A DNA stretch of 64,000 nucleotides from Tetrastigma voinierianum (lineage: Eukaryota > Streptophyta > Magnoliopsida > Vitales > Vitaceae), in contig JAEQBH010002346.1 of assembly GCA_016808115.1 (NCBI GenBank), positions 140,748 through 204,747 of the forward strand, written 5' to 3'. Under the pieces are notes generated by a model that had not been told where the DNA came from, ran no database searches, and worked only from the letters and a program-made list of their open reading frames with translations. Shown here one piece after another: positions 11,246-23,504 of this stretch (position 1 is the first letter of the stretch; each line of letters opens with the position of its first letter). The position numbers and the translations under genes were made by a program.

Positions 11246-13035
11246 TTATAAATACCTAAATCTCGATGTAGGATACTAGAGTTATAGCTTAGTGTCAGGA
11301 AGTTAGATATACGATTAGCTAGGACTTGATGGGCACGGGTTAGATCAGCGCATCTGTGGTGCATTCTCAAGGAGTGTTACATGATTTTAAGTGTTGTATA
11401 AGCCAGATGATTGTATGCTTGGTGAATAGCATATAGGAAAATGTTGAACATTAGGGTCAAGAAAATATAATCCCTAAGGTTTTAGAAAAGGTTTGGTTTG
11501 AGGAATTTTAAGCAAAGGTCCGTAATTAAAACAAAAAATATATATTTTCCGACAATGTCTAGTTTTCAATATGTAAAGTTGTGTTTTCTTGTGGAATTGA
11601 AGATTATTTAGTTTTCGCACAAGGAAAAAAAAATGTTGTAATTAAGCTCTTTTAAATTGTGAAATATATAACAAGCAGTGTTTATATATATTTTTCGTAG
11701 TTCGGGAGAATCAAGCCACGCATCTTGTGAGTAGCAAAGCTCAGGAGGCTACCGAAGATTTTGAAAAAAAAAAATGTGCGTGGAGAAATGGAGGGCTACT
11801 GCCCATTTTGTTTTCCCGGTCACGATACGCCAGGTGGTGTCGCGACAGAAGGGCGCGTGGTGTGCGCCGACAGCGCAAGACAAGCAAATACGCTATTTCG
11901 CGAGAGCGCGCCCACTACCCTCAGCCGCCGCGACATGTTTTTTCGCCCCGTGTCACGACATCAATTTTGTGTCACGACATAGGTGGCGAAGAAAGGGGGT
12001 CACGATACGGGCACTGCACGCGGACTAACTCAGTCCCGTGTCGCGATACATCACCTGAGGTCTGGCTACGGTCGGCGGCCGACCGGGCCGGGCCCTGGGT
12101 CGTGACATGAATTTCGATGTCGGAGCCAGACGCTTGAGGTCACCATAGCATTGAGGTCGGCCGGGTCGTGAAGGCGTTTCGGGTCGCTGGCTACGATTTT
12201 TATGTCAGCGACAAGGGCGCTGCGGCGCGCCAGACAAGCGCATATCGCCCGCAGACGAGCTTATGGTTTTGGGCGCCGCTGACTGGGTTTAAGTTATGTC
12301 GGGAGCGTCGCGACATCATTTTTTGATGTCGCGATAGAGGGGGATCGAAAGCGCCGCTTTCGATATCGCTTTGATGTCGCCATTATCAGTTAGGGAGAAA
12401 TCGACAAGTCGCGACATATTTCATGTCGCGCATGGGTGGTAGCGGTGGGAGGTCGCTACTGAAATCCCACTGCGGTTAAAACGCAGGTCGCCGTACATGA
12501 AATCGATACCGCGATACGGGTTAGTCGGTCACGACTGCCTTGGTGTCGTACCGCTTAGGGTCAGACAGAGAACCGATAACTCGACTCGCTGCGGCCCGCG
12601 ACCGATTACCCGCCGAGGTCTCGACTCGACTGACCGGGAGCCACCGAGGTCGCCGACACAAATTTCCGAAGGTCGCCGGACGCGACGTGCATTACGGGCT
12701 ACCAGAGCATGACAAGGCAAGCAAAGCAACCCAGCGCTACACAAGAACTCGGGTTCTAGGTGTGCACTATGCACACCACCCAGCCGAGACGCTAGACCGC
12801 TTAGTGGTCACCGGCTCATGGACACCGCTCACGTGGTTTTCAATAAATAAATAAAAGTACAAAACAATAAAATTTTTGTTTGTGCATGATTTAATATATG
12901 GAATAAGCTTACCTTGCATTACCAGAATGCATTGATGGTGTGTGAAAAAAAAATTTCTGTGTGAATAAGGTCTCTGGGTCGATTTACACCTCGAGATACT
13001 TCATTAGAACTCAACTTGTCATTTAACATATGTAG
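11246..13035. other. Leader of gypsy B with GC-rich palindrome-bearing block
   Basis: 11246-11760 is AT-rich with no gene. From about 11770 to 12830 the DNA is GC- and CpG-rich and repeats the short word TGTCGCGACA and one- or two-base variants: 11838-11847 (perfect palindrome), 11951-11960 and 11970-11979 (TGTCACGACA, 19 bp apart), 12039-12048, and pairs near 12306/12328 and 12408/12422, several written head-to-tail as CGACAT...ATGTCG. Overlapping ORFs here on both strands look like no known protein. It ends just before gag. Confidence 0.6.
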
Positions 13036-14120
13036 ATGGCTAGTCGAGGGTGAGGACATAGAGGTCGTCCACGAGGTGCTAGCCAAGCACCACTAAGATT
13101 TTGGATCACCGCACTGCTGAGGCTTCGTTGGGATTGTACCATACCACGTGACAAAGCAAGTACAGGCCAGGAGGTCCGCCGAAACAACTCTAGAGATTCA
13201 GGGCACATCATCCTCCATCATTTACAGGGGGAGGGGATCCAGTAGCAGCTGATCATTGGTTCCGGTAAATAGAGAGGATTCTAGAGGCCATGGATATTAC
13301 CTCCATTGCGGCTAAGATTAAACTAGCTACATTTCAGCTAGAGGGTGAGTCTCAAATATGGCGGGACTAGGTTAAGACCTCTAGAGACATAGAAGCAATG
13401 ACTTGGACAGAGTTCCATGAGCCTTCATGGCAGCATTTTCCGCCACCGCTAGACATGCAAAGGCCCAAGAGTTCCTAGAGCCGCTGTGAGCGCAGACAAG
13501 GATAGAACATGGCTAGGTTCCGCGGAGGCAGTCATTACTGATCACTGGCCACGCATGCCAAGGTCGTGAGATTTGAGAATCGGGTCGATTGTCCATTCTG
13601 TGGAAGGTGATTGTGGTGACTACCATAGCATATGGAATTTATGTCGGGATGGCCAGATCACAAGATAGAGATGGAGCATGCCGTAGCACTCGGGATGCGT
13701 GGTCAAGGGCAAGACAAGGAGAGCTCTGGCCTTCTTCCGCTGAAAGAAGCAAAGGCTTTCTAGTTCACGTGGTTCCAGAGTCATGTCCTCTGCCGTACGA
13801 CAGGTCAAGCATCAAAGCAGGATGATGGTGATGTTTCATTACCGCCAACGACATGAGAGATCGCCCCGGCAGACAAGGACCCAGTGGTTCGGGGCGTATG
13901 GCGGGCCCCAATACCATGACGTGATGATACGCTTATTCCTCCATACCTTAGTATGGGTCGATGGAGCCAAGATTTCAGGCCTCGTGAGCCACGGCACCTC
14001 CTACATACGTGCCGCAGAGTCGTGTTATGTGCCGAAAGCATCAGTCCCACGGCAAGGATGTCAGGGATTCAGGGGTGTGTCTACTCCATCACACCACCGG
14101 CTGAGTCAGTGGATCAGCCA
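13036..14120 (+). pseudogene. Gag, gypsy B
   Basis: Begins MASRG then a stop, with GHRGRPRGASQAP following, the basic N-terminus of this gag family. The capsid part is recognisable across frames: IKLATFQLEGESQIW near 13315, VKTSRD near 13375, MTWTEFHEP near 13400 and RFENR near 13570. The spacer before protease reads GMSGIQGCVYSITPPAESVDQP near 14057. At least a dozen frame changes or stops are present. The product would have been the capsid/nucleocapsid precursor. Confidence 0.7.
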
Positions 14121-14560
14121 CACCAGATGGCAAAGCGTTTCTTACATTCTACCAGGGCAAGAGGATTATTTGACCGTGCACGTATTCATTCATTGTTGCA
14201 CGCCAGGGTGTAGTCAGCTTAGAGGTCAGAGGCTCGAGGAGCCCATGTGGATGCGGAGTCTCTCCTCAGTGCGATTGCATGGTAATACGGATGATATGTC
14301 GAGGTTATGAAGCAGAGATCTCGGGATCTACTCACGCGGACCCGAGGGTCAGATGGTCGAGTTCAAGTCATCCGATGGATTTCGGCTGACGCATACGTAG
14401 TCGCCATCGACAGAGCGTAGAAGAAAGCACGCCACAATGTGACTCGCACTTAGGTTACGTCAGGACAAGCATGGTAAGTGTTTTGCCCTGCATCAGGTAC
14501 TGTCCAAGTATCACGGACAATATGTGTTACATACAAGCCTACCTCAGAGACCAGGTGTGA
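14121..14560 (+). pseudogene. Aspartic protease region, gypsy B
   Basis: RARGLFDRARIHSLLHA at 14155-14205 sits where LFDSGASHSFIAA is expected; the catalytic Asp is recognisable but Ser-Gly are lost. Further on, EVMKQRSRDLLTR corresponds to the CELEISG-ILLTVDLR block, and VVAIDRA near 14400 to the VIDCDRRR block. The region leads into RT without a spacer. Confidence 0.55.
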
Positions 14561-14574
14561 GACCTAATTTCAGA

Positions 14575-15420
14575 TCTACCTTAGTTTGTTAGTATGAGTA
14601 ATAGCTGTTTCACGAAGCACACGGATTGCCCCGCAGAGGGTCGAGGACTTCTCAGACAGTTACACTCCCGCATTTCACCCATCTCTATGACTCATTACGT
14701 GGACGCACGCTTGAGTTACAGATTCGCATCCAGCCAAGAGCTACCGGATAAGGTTCACAGATCGAAAGACTTCACCTACGGGCGCTCGCCCCATGGCGGG
14801 CAAGGATGACTCTTCGATCATCGACATAAAACAATGAACAGGTTACGATCAAGAATCTGCATCTATCACGAGACTTGTTCGATCGGGCTGAGAGGAGTGC
14901 AGTCTACCCAAGATAGACCTTCGCATCGGTTACCATCACCGAGGGTTAGGAGATGATATCCCAAGATAGCTGCCTCAGGACGCCAGCATGTGGGTACTTC
15001 GAGTTTACTGGTGATGCCTTTGATCGACGACGCACGTGGTATTCCAACCCTATTTGATCAACTGTGTCTTCGTGGGATGACATTTTGATCTAATACTCTA
15101 CCTTAGAGAGGGAGCATGAGATCATCCGAGGATTGTTTTAGCGCCACTAAGAGACCATCAATCGTACGCCAACCCGCAAGTGCCAGTTTCGCTTTACCGG
15201 GAGGTGAGATTTCTTTGGGACACGGTGTCGCCGCGTGTCGCGACTCAGAAGGTCGAGGTCGCGGATGAGCTCGGGAGAGACCAAGTCAGTCCGATACGAG
15301 TTTCTCGATCGGGCCGGTACCAGGAGATTTATCAAGATTCCATCGCTCCTTATGACGGTGATTGACCCAAGGAGGTCAAGTTTGATCAAGACCGCGCAGA
15401 AGGCATCCCAGAGTTGAGAA
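14575..15420 (+). pseudogene. Reverse transcriptase, gypsy B
   Basis: Recognised across frames: GLPPQRVEDFS near 14625, TPAFHPSL near 14665, TIKNLH-LSRDLFDR near 14836, KIDLRIGYHH at about 14912, DDIPK near 14955, LVMPL near 15007, YLINCVFVG near 15045 (site of YLDQFVVVFIDD), LIL-TLEREHE near 15093 and RIVLAPLRDHQ near 15128. The catalytic Asp-Asp pair falls in a frameshifted patch. Confidence 0.7.
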
Positions 15421-15800
15421 TGAGGTCACGCCCTACTCGATAGTCCCGCATGTGACGTGGGCACACAAAGGTATCAGGATGCCTCGCTCAATCGTATTAT
15501 GTTTTGATGCATCCGGAGGGTAGTAGCTATGGTTCATGCCGCTTGAAGAATCATAAGAGTGCACTACCCCACACAATAACATCAAGTTAGCGCCAGATTT
15601 TCGCTGAAGATTTGGCACCACTCATTTATATGGGTGAGCGCTCGAAAGGCGCATCTTGACTACAAAAAAGTCGCGATATATTATTAACAAATGACCTCAA
15701 TACGAGGGCAACGATGGATGAGTTCGAGAGGATTACAGACTTCACTTTGCATTACCATCCTAAAGGCGGAAAATGTGGTGGCTGACACCGTCGGTCGGCG
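15421..15800 (+). pseudogene. RNase H region, gypsy B
   Basis: DASLNRIMF / VLMHPEG at 15479-15523 matches the DAS--GLGCVLMQ-G block of gypsy RNase H. TNDLNTRATMDEF near 15690 matches Q-DLN-RQRRW-E, and LHYHP-KGGKCGG near 15748 matches LHYHPGKANVVADALSR. Stops interrupt all of them. Confidence 0.65.
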
Positions 15801-17070
15801 CGGCACGCTTTGCTAGCTTCCCTGAGCTGCGTATGCTCGAGACCGCGGGCGCCAATTGGCAATATGTACAGTAGCTCGCGGCACATCGGGAATTTTGTGA
15901 AGTTATGCCGCCTCTATTTGGCAGTGATTAAGAGTTCCAGAGTAGACATGAAGTTAGTGTCCATCGTGGAATCAGCACAATCGTGACAGGGTCGGACCTA
16001 TCCACACAGATGGTAGTCTTCGCGATAGATGATCGCAGGGTTCCCTCAATGATCGATTTGAGAGGAGATCCTCGTGGAGTCTCCACTACTCCGCTACGTA
16101 CATCCAGTAAGGGCCTCAAGATGCATCGATCTTTATCGCCAATACTAAATGCAGAGGACAAGAGACACGTCGACTTTGATTGAATGACGCCACGCTACAA
16201 TAGATAAGGCCTGGCACTAAGTCACCAGGCTACTCCACCATTGGAAGTAGCCGAGTAGAAGTGGGAGCACGTCACGATGGACTTTGTGAGCCACTCGCCA
16301 CGAACACCGCTGAGACATGACGCCGCGATATGGTGATAAGGGACCTACCACTAAGCCTATCATTTTCTTAGCTATGTGGATGACTTTCATACTGGAGACT
16401 CACGGGCTGTACATTGCAGAGATCGACCACCATGGAGTGTCAAGATCTATAGTGCCATGCAGACCCGAGGTTTACAAACTACCTGGAATAGCCTAAAGGC
16501 GAAGGGGGACACCTGGGCGACCATGAGTACAACCTTCCACCACAAACAAGACTTAAGAATCGAGACTATTGTTGTGTAAAGCAAAAGGACATGCTACGCA
16601 GCATATGTCCCGATCATATGGCAGGCCGGAAAAGAGTACCATCTCTTAGTAATTCGCCTTGCCACAACAAGTATCGTGTGAATATACAGAGGCACCTATG
16701 AGGCATTATATGGGAGGCTATATCAACGCCATTTGTTGAACCGAGGAGAGAGCTCCATTATGTCCAGATTGACAGACACCCCCGTAGAAGGTGAGCTTGG
16801 ACACGACAAATGTTTTCTCATGACTCGGGCATCGATTAGTTTGGCTTACGAGCATGTTAGGTGTCCATGAGGTACCACGTCTACGTTCGAGGGTACACTC
16901 AAGATCCGTACCATGTAATGATTCGGGAGAAATCGAGGTTGACATGCTAGACCTTCGGCGAGGGACCACCCAAGCATTATGGATAGCCAGACCTCGCTTT
17001 ATGACTGAAGACCGTGGAGGCTAGTGAAAGTAATCGCGGGCAACACCGTGGAGCCGGGATGGCGCAACGT
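15801..17070 (+). pseudogene. Integrase, gypsy B
   Basis: The zinc-binding and core parts are only partly readable: IVDLREEIL-like IDLRGD near 16050, HVTMDFVSHSP near 16270 and LAMWMTF near 16368 (LAIRMTF region). The C-terminus is clearer: DPYHV near 16908, then EIEVDMLDLRR near 16932, and LVKVIAGNTVEPGW near 17020, corresponding to the LVKV-W--H-VEEATWE chromovirus tail. 17071-17234 is the pol tail and polypurine region with no further gene. Confidence 0.6.
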
Positions 17071-17234
17071 GGGAGCCGAGAACACGACGCGCCACCTAAT
17101 CCCTTCGCTTAGGATACGTGGTTTAGTCGCTTAATGCTTAAATAAGAAGCCATATGCATGACATAGCACGTTGTATATTTATGTGATTTGTTAGACTGTA
17201 GAATTTCGTGATCTAAATTTTTGGTGGGGAAGAA

Positions 17235-18882
17235 TCAGAAACCTAAGAAAATTCTAATTCTTCAAAAATGGTAAATGGTAATTTCAATCAAAATCCAGAA
17301 TTTTTCTAGATCTCGACGACAAACTGGAGCCACCGCTGGAATCGCTCGCGAATCTAGCTATCACCGCCAATTCATAATCGAATTTCACGTTCTTTTTCGA
17401 GGCACCGGAGCGGTATGTGACATATCGAGTAGCCAAGAGGTGATACGGTCAAAGCGCACGAGTCAAACATGAGCCCGCGCATGGGCGACATGTGGCATCA
17501 TGCTATTGAGGAAATCTATGGCAGACTGACAAGAGGATAAAATCCAAGTCAACTACCAGAGGTTAACACGCTGGGTATGAGAGGATGTCTCACCTCAACT
17601 TGATCCAACCGTTCGACGGGGGAAAATGCAGGGAAAATAGAGAGAAAAGAAAGAGGAAAGAGAAAGGAAGAGAGTTTTAGAGTGAGAAGCCTCACTTTCT
17701 CTAGATTTCCGATGATCGGTCCCAAGAACTTCGGCGATAAGAAGAAGGGAAGTTGGTCCCCATCAAAAGAGCTACACGCTGGTACCGGGAGACATCGGGA
17801 GCCACAACCCCGGAGGCAGGGAGTTCTTCTCCTACTTTGGTTATTTTTGGCTAAGAGTCATCTTAATTGAACGATGGTGTGAGGTCGCAGCGTCGTTCAC
17901 CGCCCCAAAACCTCGAGATCACTGCTGGAAATTCGGGACCGACTTCGATCGCGTCGATCGATTCAAACTGAACGTCCTTATGCTATTGTCAGATGTTATT
18001 GCTTGGTGTTTGAATAACATGCAAATTGTGTGTTGATATGTTATTTCTATGTTTGAAAAAATTTTGTGTGTCAATTTTGTTAATATATGCATGCTTGATA
18101 TATTAACATGTATTATATGAAAATGACATAATGCATTTCATACGACCTGGGCAATTCCTGTAACGTTAGTGTGAGTGCATGACAAATAAAATCGGAGGGT
18201 TGTCCAAACAATTATTTTTTTTGTATACTTATTCAAATAGAAATTTATTGGAAAGTTGTCCGAAGAATTGTGTAGGGAAACCGTCCAACAATTTACGTCG
18301 GAGAGGCCCATGAATTGTTTCGGAGAGTTACCCAACAAATTCACCAACGATGAAGATATCTGAGGGTTAGTTCACAAATAAAACAAATATTTTTGTTGGA
18401 AACGATTTTAATACATGCATAAGCATGTGTGAGGGAGCCTGATGACCGAGGCATGAGAATCAGCATGTAGACATTCGAGTAGGAATCATGAATTCACTAC
18501 GCGCGTTGCTTATTGCATGAGCACTGGGCAGAGTAACCTCTTGTAAGAGATTATCACTACTAGACTTTGTTCACCCCGCCGTGATCCTCCTTCAGGCGGG
18601 TCCAGAAGACGGCGCTCACTAGAGGCCTGCTTGAGAAGAAATCCCATACGTATTTTGCTTAAATATTTTTGTAAAACATGTACTAACATTTTGATTTATA
18701 AATGTTTGTATAAGAGTGTAATTAACTCTGAAACACTGTAATATAGTTGGAATATATTTTGGGTGAGTATGGATGAGCAGGGGCCAATGTGACTATTTTT
18801 ACTCACGACGTCTCATGATATGAAAATATAATAAGTTCGCGAAGTTGACGATGGTCAATGGGACCCCCAAAATTGTGTGCCA
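17235..18882 (+). repeat. 3' LTR of gypsy B (about 1.65 kb)
   Basis: Starts with the degraded word TCAGAAACCTAAGAAAATTC (compare TGTAAAACCCGAGAAAATTC) and ends near GGGACCCCCAAAATTGTGTGCCA. It is colinear with 9690-11224 and, in reverse, with 19826-23504 minus its insertion. Its intact length of about 1.65 kb defines the size of this LTR family. Confidence 0.7.
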
Positions 18883-19586
18883 TGCTTTAGAGACAGGTCC
18901 AGTAGTAGCTTGCTCTAATCGAATTTTTTGGAATTTTTTTAACACAAGGTTTTAGAAGTTTTCAATTCATTGTTGCCCCCATTGAAAATCCTAAAAATAT
19001 TGCAACCAGTTGGGTTTTGAACCGATACACATTCCTATTAGAGATTGTCCCTGACCTAAGTAAAATTCAACTGATGATTTGTGATACGGGTACGCAATAA
19101 TTATAAACAAATAAAAGATTCGAATAAAGAAGACTGATGGGATAAGATTTTATTGTCTGAACAAATTATAGGCAGCACATTATTATTTTTATGTTAGATT
19201 TACAGAATGATAAATAAACAGATATACTTAATATTTAATTTATTATAAGATTTATGATATATACACATTTAGTTTTTTTATTTTTAATTTTTAAAATGAT
19301 AACAAATGTTTATTTATTCAAACACTTCACCTTTATAAGCGCTTACAGCGTCTTTCAATACTTCATAACTATTAGTAAGTACTAGTGTAATAATGCATCC
19401 AAACACTTTAAAATAATACATAAGTGCTTTTTAAAATATGCATCCAAACATAAATAACTTATTGAAAAAAATACTGCTAATAAGCTCTCATCTAATAAGA
19501 ACTTATAAAATAAGTGCTTAATTAAGCTGTTTACCAAACTGAAGCTAATTATTGAATGGAAAAGATTATCGGTTTATGATTTAATT
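18883..19586. other. AT-rich spacer, nothing recognised
   Basis: AT-rich, with repeated AAGTGCTT / ATGCATCCAAACA words near 19340-19450 that look like an old miniature transposon, but no paired terminal repeats could be fixed. No coding potential on either strand. Confidence 0.45.
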
Positions 19587-19825
19587 GTCCATTTAGTGTA
19601 GAGCTGGAAAATGGGCCATCCCAACCCATTTTGGGTTAGTCCATTCGGGCTACAGGTCAAAACAGGTTGGGGTAATATAACTCATTTCTATTCGGGCTGG
19701 TTTTCGATCGACTTATGCGGGTTAAGGGCCAAAAATTGGCTAAAAACAGATAACTTTAAAAATGCTAAAAATTAATTTACTAAATTCATAATTCTATAAA
19801 TAAAAATAAATAATATACAAATATA

Positions 19826-22800
19826 GCCAGACTCCCATTCTCGGGGTCCCGTTGACCACCGTCAACTCATGGAAACTGCAGGTGTCCGCCATATCATGAG
19901 ACCCATTAAGATGAAGAAACTACCACGCCCATACATCCATACTCACCAAAATGTATATTTTATACAAAATAAGTGAATTTACAATTTGTTTTGATTACAA
20001 ATTATCCAAAACTGGATCTTTTACCAAGATTTTTACAAAACACATTACAAGGCCACATATGGCCATTTCTTCGTCTCTAAGGCCTCGAATGCGTCCCATC
20101 CCTAAGTGAACCTTCGCTGGTTCGAAATAATCTTTCTTCTCACATGGTGAGCAATGCCCAAGAGTGGAATTTTCCATGGGTTACTCCCCACCTAAGTGCT
20201 CATGTACGACAAACCATCATTCAAGCAAAACATATACAGCCTTACTAAATGTTCATGAAATGGATGAGAAATCGTGACTCATCCTTTCCCACTTCCTCAG
20301 CCCTCGATCGACTTCACGCATGTCTAAGCCAAGTGTGAGAAAACACGCCAAAACAAAAGCGCTTTGTTCTCAAAACATAATACCAAATTTCGTAAAATCT
20401 ATCGACAACCCTCCGGAGGAATTGTCGGGTAATCAAACAACAATATGGGTCTTCCTCCAGACGCAACTGCGGGACAATTCTCCGCGCAATTCTTCTAAAA
20501 TCTTCATTTGAAATCCATTTAGCAACCACATTTTTTATGTCATGCACTCACACCCATTATTCAGGTTGTTCTTGTGTTGCATATGAAATGCACATATTTC
20601 AGAAGATCTCGAGAAAATTCCAATTTTTCTAGTGGCAAAATCGTAATTTCTGTCAAAACCCAAAATTTTTATAGATCTCTGATGATGAAACAGATTTCAC
20701 CGTTGGAATCGTCTTCGAAATCTAGCTAACATGTTTAATTTCGTTTAATTCGCACAGCCACTCAGACGCTTTTTCTATAAGACCGAGTATTCGTGTCAGA
20801 ACGACATGTGATGTGACAAAAGTCACCTATAACATGTACTCATGTGACACATGCTGCATGAGTAGAGAGAGGATGGAAATGGACGGACGAGATCGTGCCA
20901 AGTGTCAAAAATCCAAGAGAAGGGACATAAATGACATTTTGAAATTGTTTAATGATAATAGGACAAAAACTTAAATAGTGTCATCTCCTACTTATGAAAG
21001 AGAGCCAAAAACGTGAAGGAAGGGGGGAGAACTAACAGTGGCTGAAAATGGTGATTTTAGAGAGAGAGGGAGTGGCTTCTCTCTAAGATCCCGGCTAATC
21101 CGATTGTCGGATTTCTTCGGAGCAAGAAGGAAAATGGTTCTACGCAGAGAGGACTACGCGTGGGCACCGATTTTAAGGAGTTTTGACAAACTCTGTGAGG
21201 TAGGGGTTTTATCCTACTTGAGTTACACTTTGTTTAAGTGTTTTGTTGATGATTCTATGCATTTCAGGCTCAATGGTTGTTTGATCGATCCTAAAACTGG
21301 GACCGGCAAAAATTTATGAACCCATTTGGACATTCAGGATAAACACCTGACCAAGTTCACTACTAGTGTATAATTTATGCTATAAATTGTAGTGTGGTGT
21401 GTATGAGGCCGGGAATAACTATGAAATTCGGGTTCACAAAGTGGAACCGATGTTGGGTGATTTGCGCTGAACAAGAATCGAGGGTTTCAATCTCATGAAT
21501 AAGGTTCACGAACATTTTGGTGAGAAAATGTGTTTGGTCGAGTAATTCAAATTGAATTGTACCAGGCATGCTAATTAGCCCATGTGAGCTAATTTTTGGT
21601 GTAATGATTGAGAATTAATACAACATGTTGTCGTGATTTAATTTATGTCAATATATGCATGATGATGTATTTGCATGTGTTATATGGAAGAAATGACATA
21701 CGCATTTCATATGCAATCTGCAGAACCTAGAAATTAGGTGTGTGCATGACATGAAAATTGAAATAAAACGAATACGGTTGCGAAAAGAATTTCACAGATG
21801 ATTTTGTGAGAATGGTGTCGGGAGATGGTCCTACAATTACACGTCTGAGGAGCCATGTATTGTTTTGGAAGGCTTCTCCAACACATTTGCCTCTATGGTA
21901 GTCTCATTTTTACCGAAATTTCAGAGTGTATCTTCGAAAACAAATGCTGGTTTTTTGAAATGATGTTTTCTCATGCATGGCTTAGTAAGTGCGAGGAGCT
22001 CTGCGAGACTCTCAGACACGTTGGTCATTAGACATTCAAGTAGATCACGAATTTGCTTGAGTGTGTTTACTTTGGGATCATTGCATATGCACTTAGGTGG
22101 GGAGTGAACCCATTTAGGTGATTCCATTATCGGGCATTACCACCCCTGCCGAGGGAATATATTATTTCAGGTACAGGAGCGTCTGGAGGAGATGATTCAG
22201 CTTTAGAGGTCAGATTTCAAGAAAGCCTAAGCCAGGGCTTTGATATTATTATGTGTACATGTATTAGAATGTTTTAAACTTTTAATATATGTTGTATAAG
22301 AGTAACTTATTAACTCTTGAAACTATCAGACATACGGCAGGTATCATGAGTATTTGATGCAAGGGCCCAAGTGGTTTATTTTACTCGCTTGACCCCGTGC
22401 GTCATTGCGTATATCGACAGTTATACTTCTGCAGAGCTCCCGCACAAATGAGACTCGCCCGATTCTTGAGTAGTGTCGAGAGTTACCCGACATCTTCACG
22501 AAGATTACGGTCGACGGCTCGGGCCAACCCAGACCGTGAATGGATGTCACACTTCACAACAATTCATGTTAATATTATCAAGCATGCATATACTAACCAA
22601 ATTTATCCGATCTAACATCATACATGTTAATATCAAGCATGAATATATTAACAAAATTAACACACAACAACATGTTATTCTTCATGAAAATAACACAAAA
22701 ATCTAGCCACATGGGCCAATAAAATCCGATGGGCTTCATTGATACTATCCAGCATCACAAGACACAACCAGACCACCAAAGGCGTTTCAACGAAACTGGG

Positions 22801-23504
22801 CTGTTCGAAACTGCCCAAAAATTTCCAGCTTTCGATCCCACTCCGGGGAACCGAAACACACGGCCTTTCCAGCCCCAAACACTCCAACACCAGATGTTTC
22901 AACAAAGGATTAATCAAGCAGAGAAACCCCTACCTCTCTGGAAGCCAGTCGAAACTTCATAAAACCTATCTATGCTACTGATATGGGAAGCAACTTTCGC
23001 TTTCTTAGCTCGCCGGATTCGACTAGCCCGATCAACGGAATTCTAAAGAGAAGGCGGACTCTCTCTCTCTAAAAATATATTTTCCTTTCTCTCTTTTTTC
23101 CTTCTCCCAAAACCGGCTGGGAGCTTGGGCCAAAAGGACTGTCCTCTCATGCCATGTCAAGCCACCATTGGTCGATTTGGATTTTTATCCACTTATCCCT
23201 TTACTGAGATTTTCATCAAATGATCATGCCATGTGTCCACCTAGCGACCCACACTGCTCACGCTTAACTAAATCGCACACGACACGTGACACCTCGAGCC
23301 ACCAAACGCGCAGTGCCAACTCGCACTACCCCCGCTGCCCTCGAAACGCAAATCTCGACCGCTCCCGACCCGATAAAATTCGATGTAGTTGATTTCGCCA
23401 GCACGATTCCAACTAAATCCGCTTTGTCATCCGAGATCTAAAATCTATTTTAATCGAAATTATCATTTACCATTTTTTCGTAGTACTAATTTTTCTGGTT
23501 TACA
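19826..23504 (-). repeat. Solo LTR of gypsy B family, split by another LTR
   Basis: Read on the minus strand, it starts TGTAAACCAGAAAAATTAG at 23504, runs through the B-LTR middle (AATATATGCATGCTTG-like words near 22600) and ends near 19826 with the B-LTR terminus around GTTGACGGTGGTCAACGGGACC. No gag or pol lies beside it, so it is a solo LTR from recombination. It is interrupted from about 20600 to 22545 by a plus-strand LTR. Total own length is about 1.7 kb, matching the 17235 copy. Confidence 0.65.
20600..22545 (+). repeat. Solo LTR of gypsy A-like family nested in the B LTR
   Basis: Starts near TCGAGAAAATTCCAATTTTTC and follows the A-type LTR: GTCACCTATAACATGTACTCATG near 20822, GGTTGCGAAAAGAATTTCACAGATG near 21774, and GGGCCCAAGTGGTTTATT with GCAGAGCTCCCGC near 22366-22443. 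No internal domain is present. Because it splits the minus-strand B LTR, it inserted later. ORFs such as 21038-21319 are chance frames. Confidence 0.65.

Larger units (their letters stand above)
9690..18882 (+). mobile_element. Ty3/gypsy LTR retrotransposon B, colinear
   Basis: Related LTRs at 9690-11224 and 17235-18882 enclose a leader, gag, protease, RT, RNase H and integrase in the standard order. A primer-binding-like ATATCAAAGCATAGG follows the first LTR. Gag again has the FRQIE / GESQVW / CYHC type features of plant chromoviruses, but it starts MASRG rather than MQGRG, so A and B are related subfamilies. All frames are decayed. The 5' LTR lacks its first 200 bp or so compared with the 3' LTR. 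Confidence 0.75.

Noticed and set aside
11727..12110. Overlapping ORFs in the B leader
   Set aside because: GC-driven frames over the palindrome array; no protein resemblance.
11838..12430. CRISPR-like array
   Set aside because: The repeated word is 10 bp, degenerate and irregularly spaced, in a plant retrotransposon leader; no cas genes.
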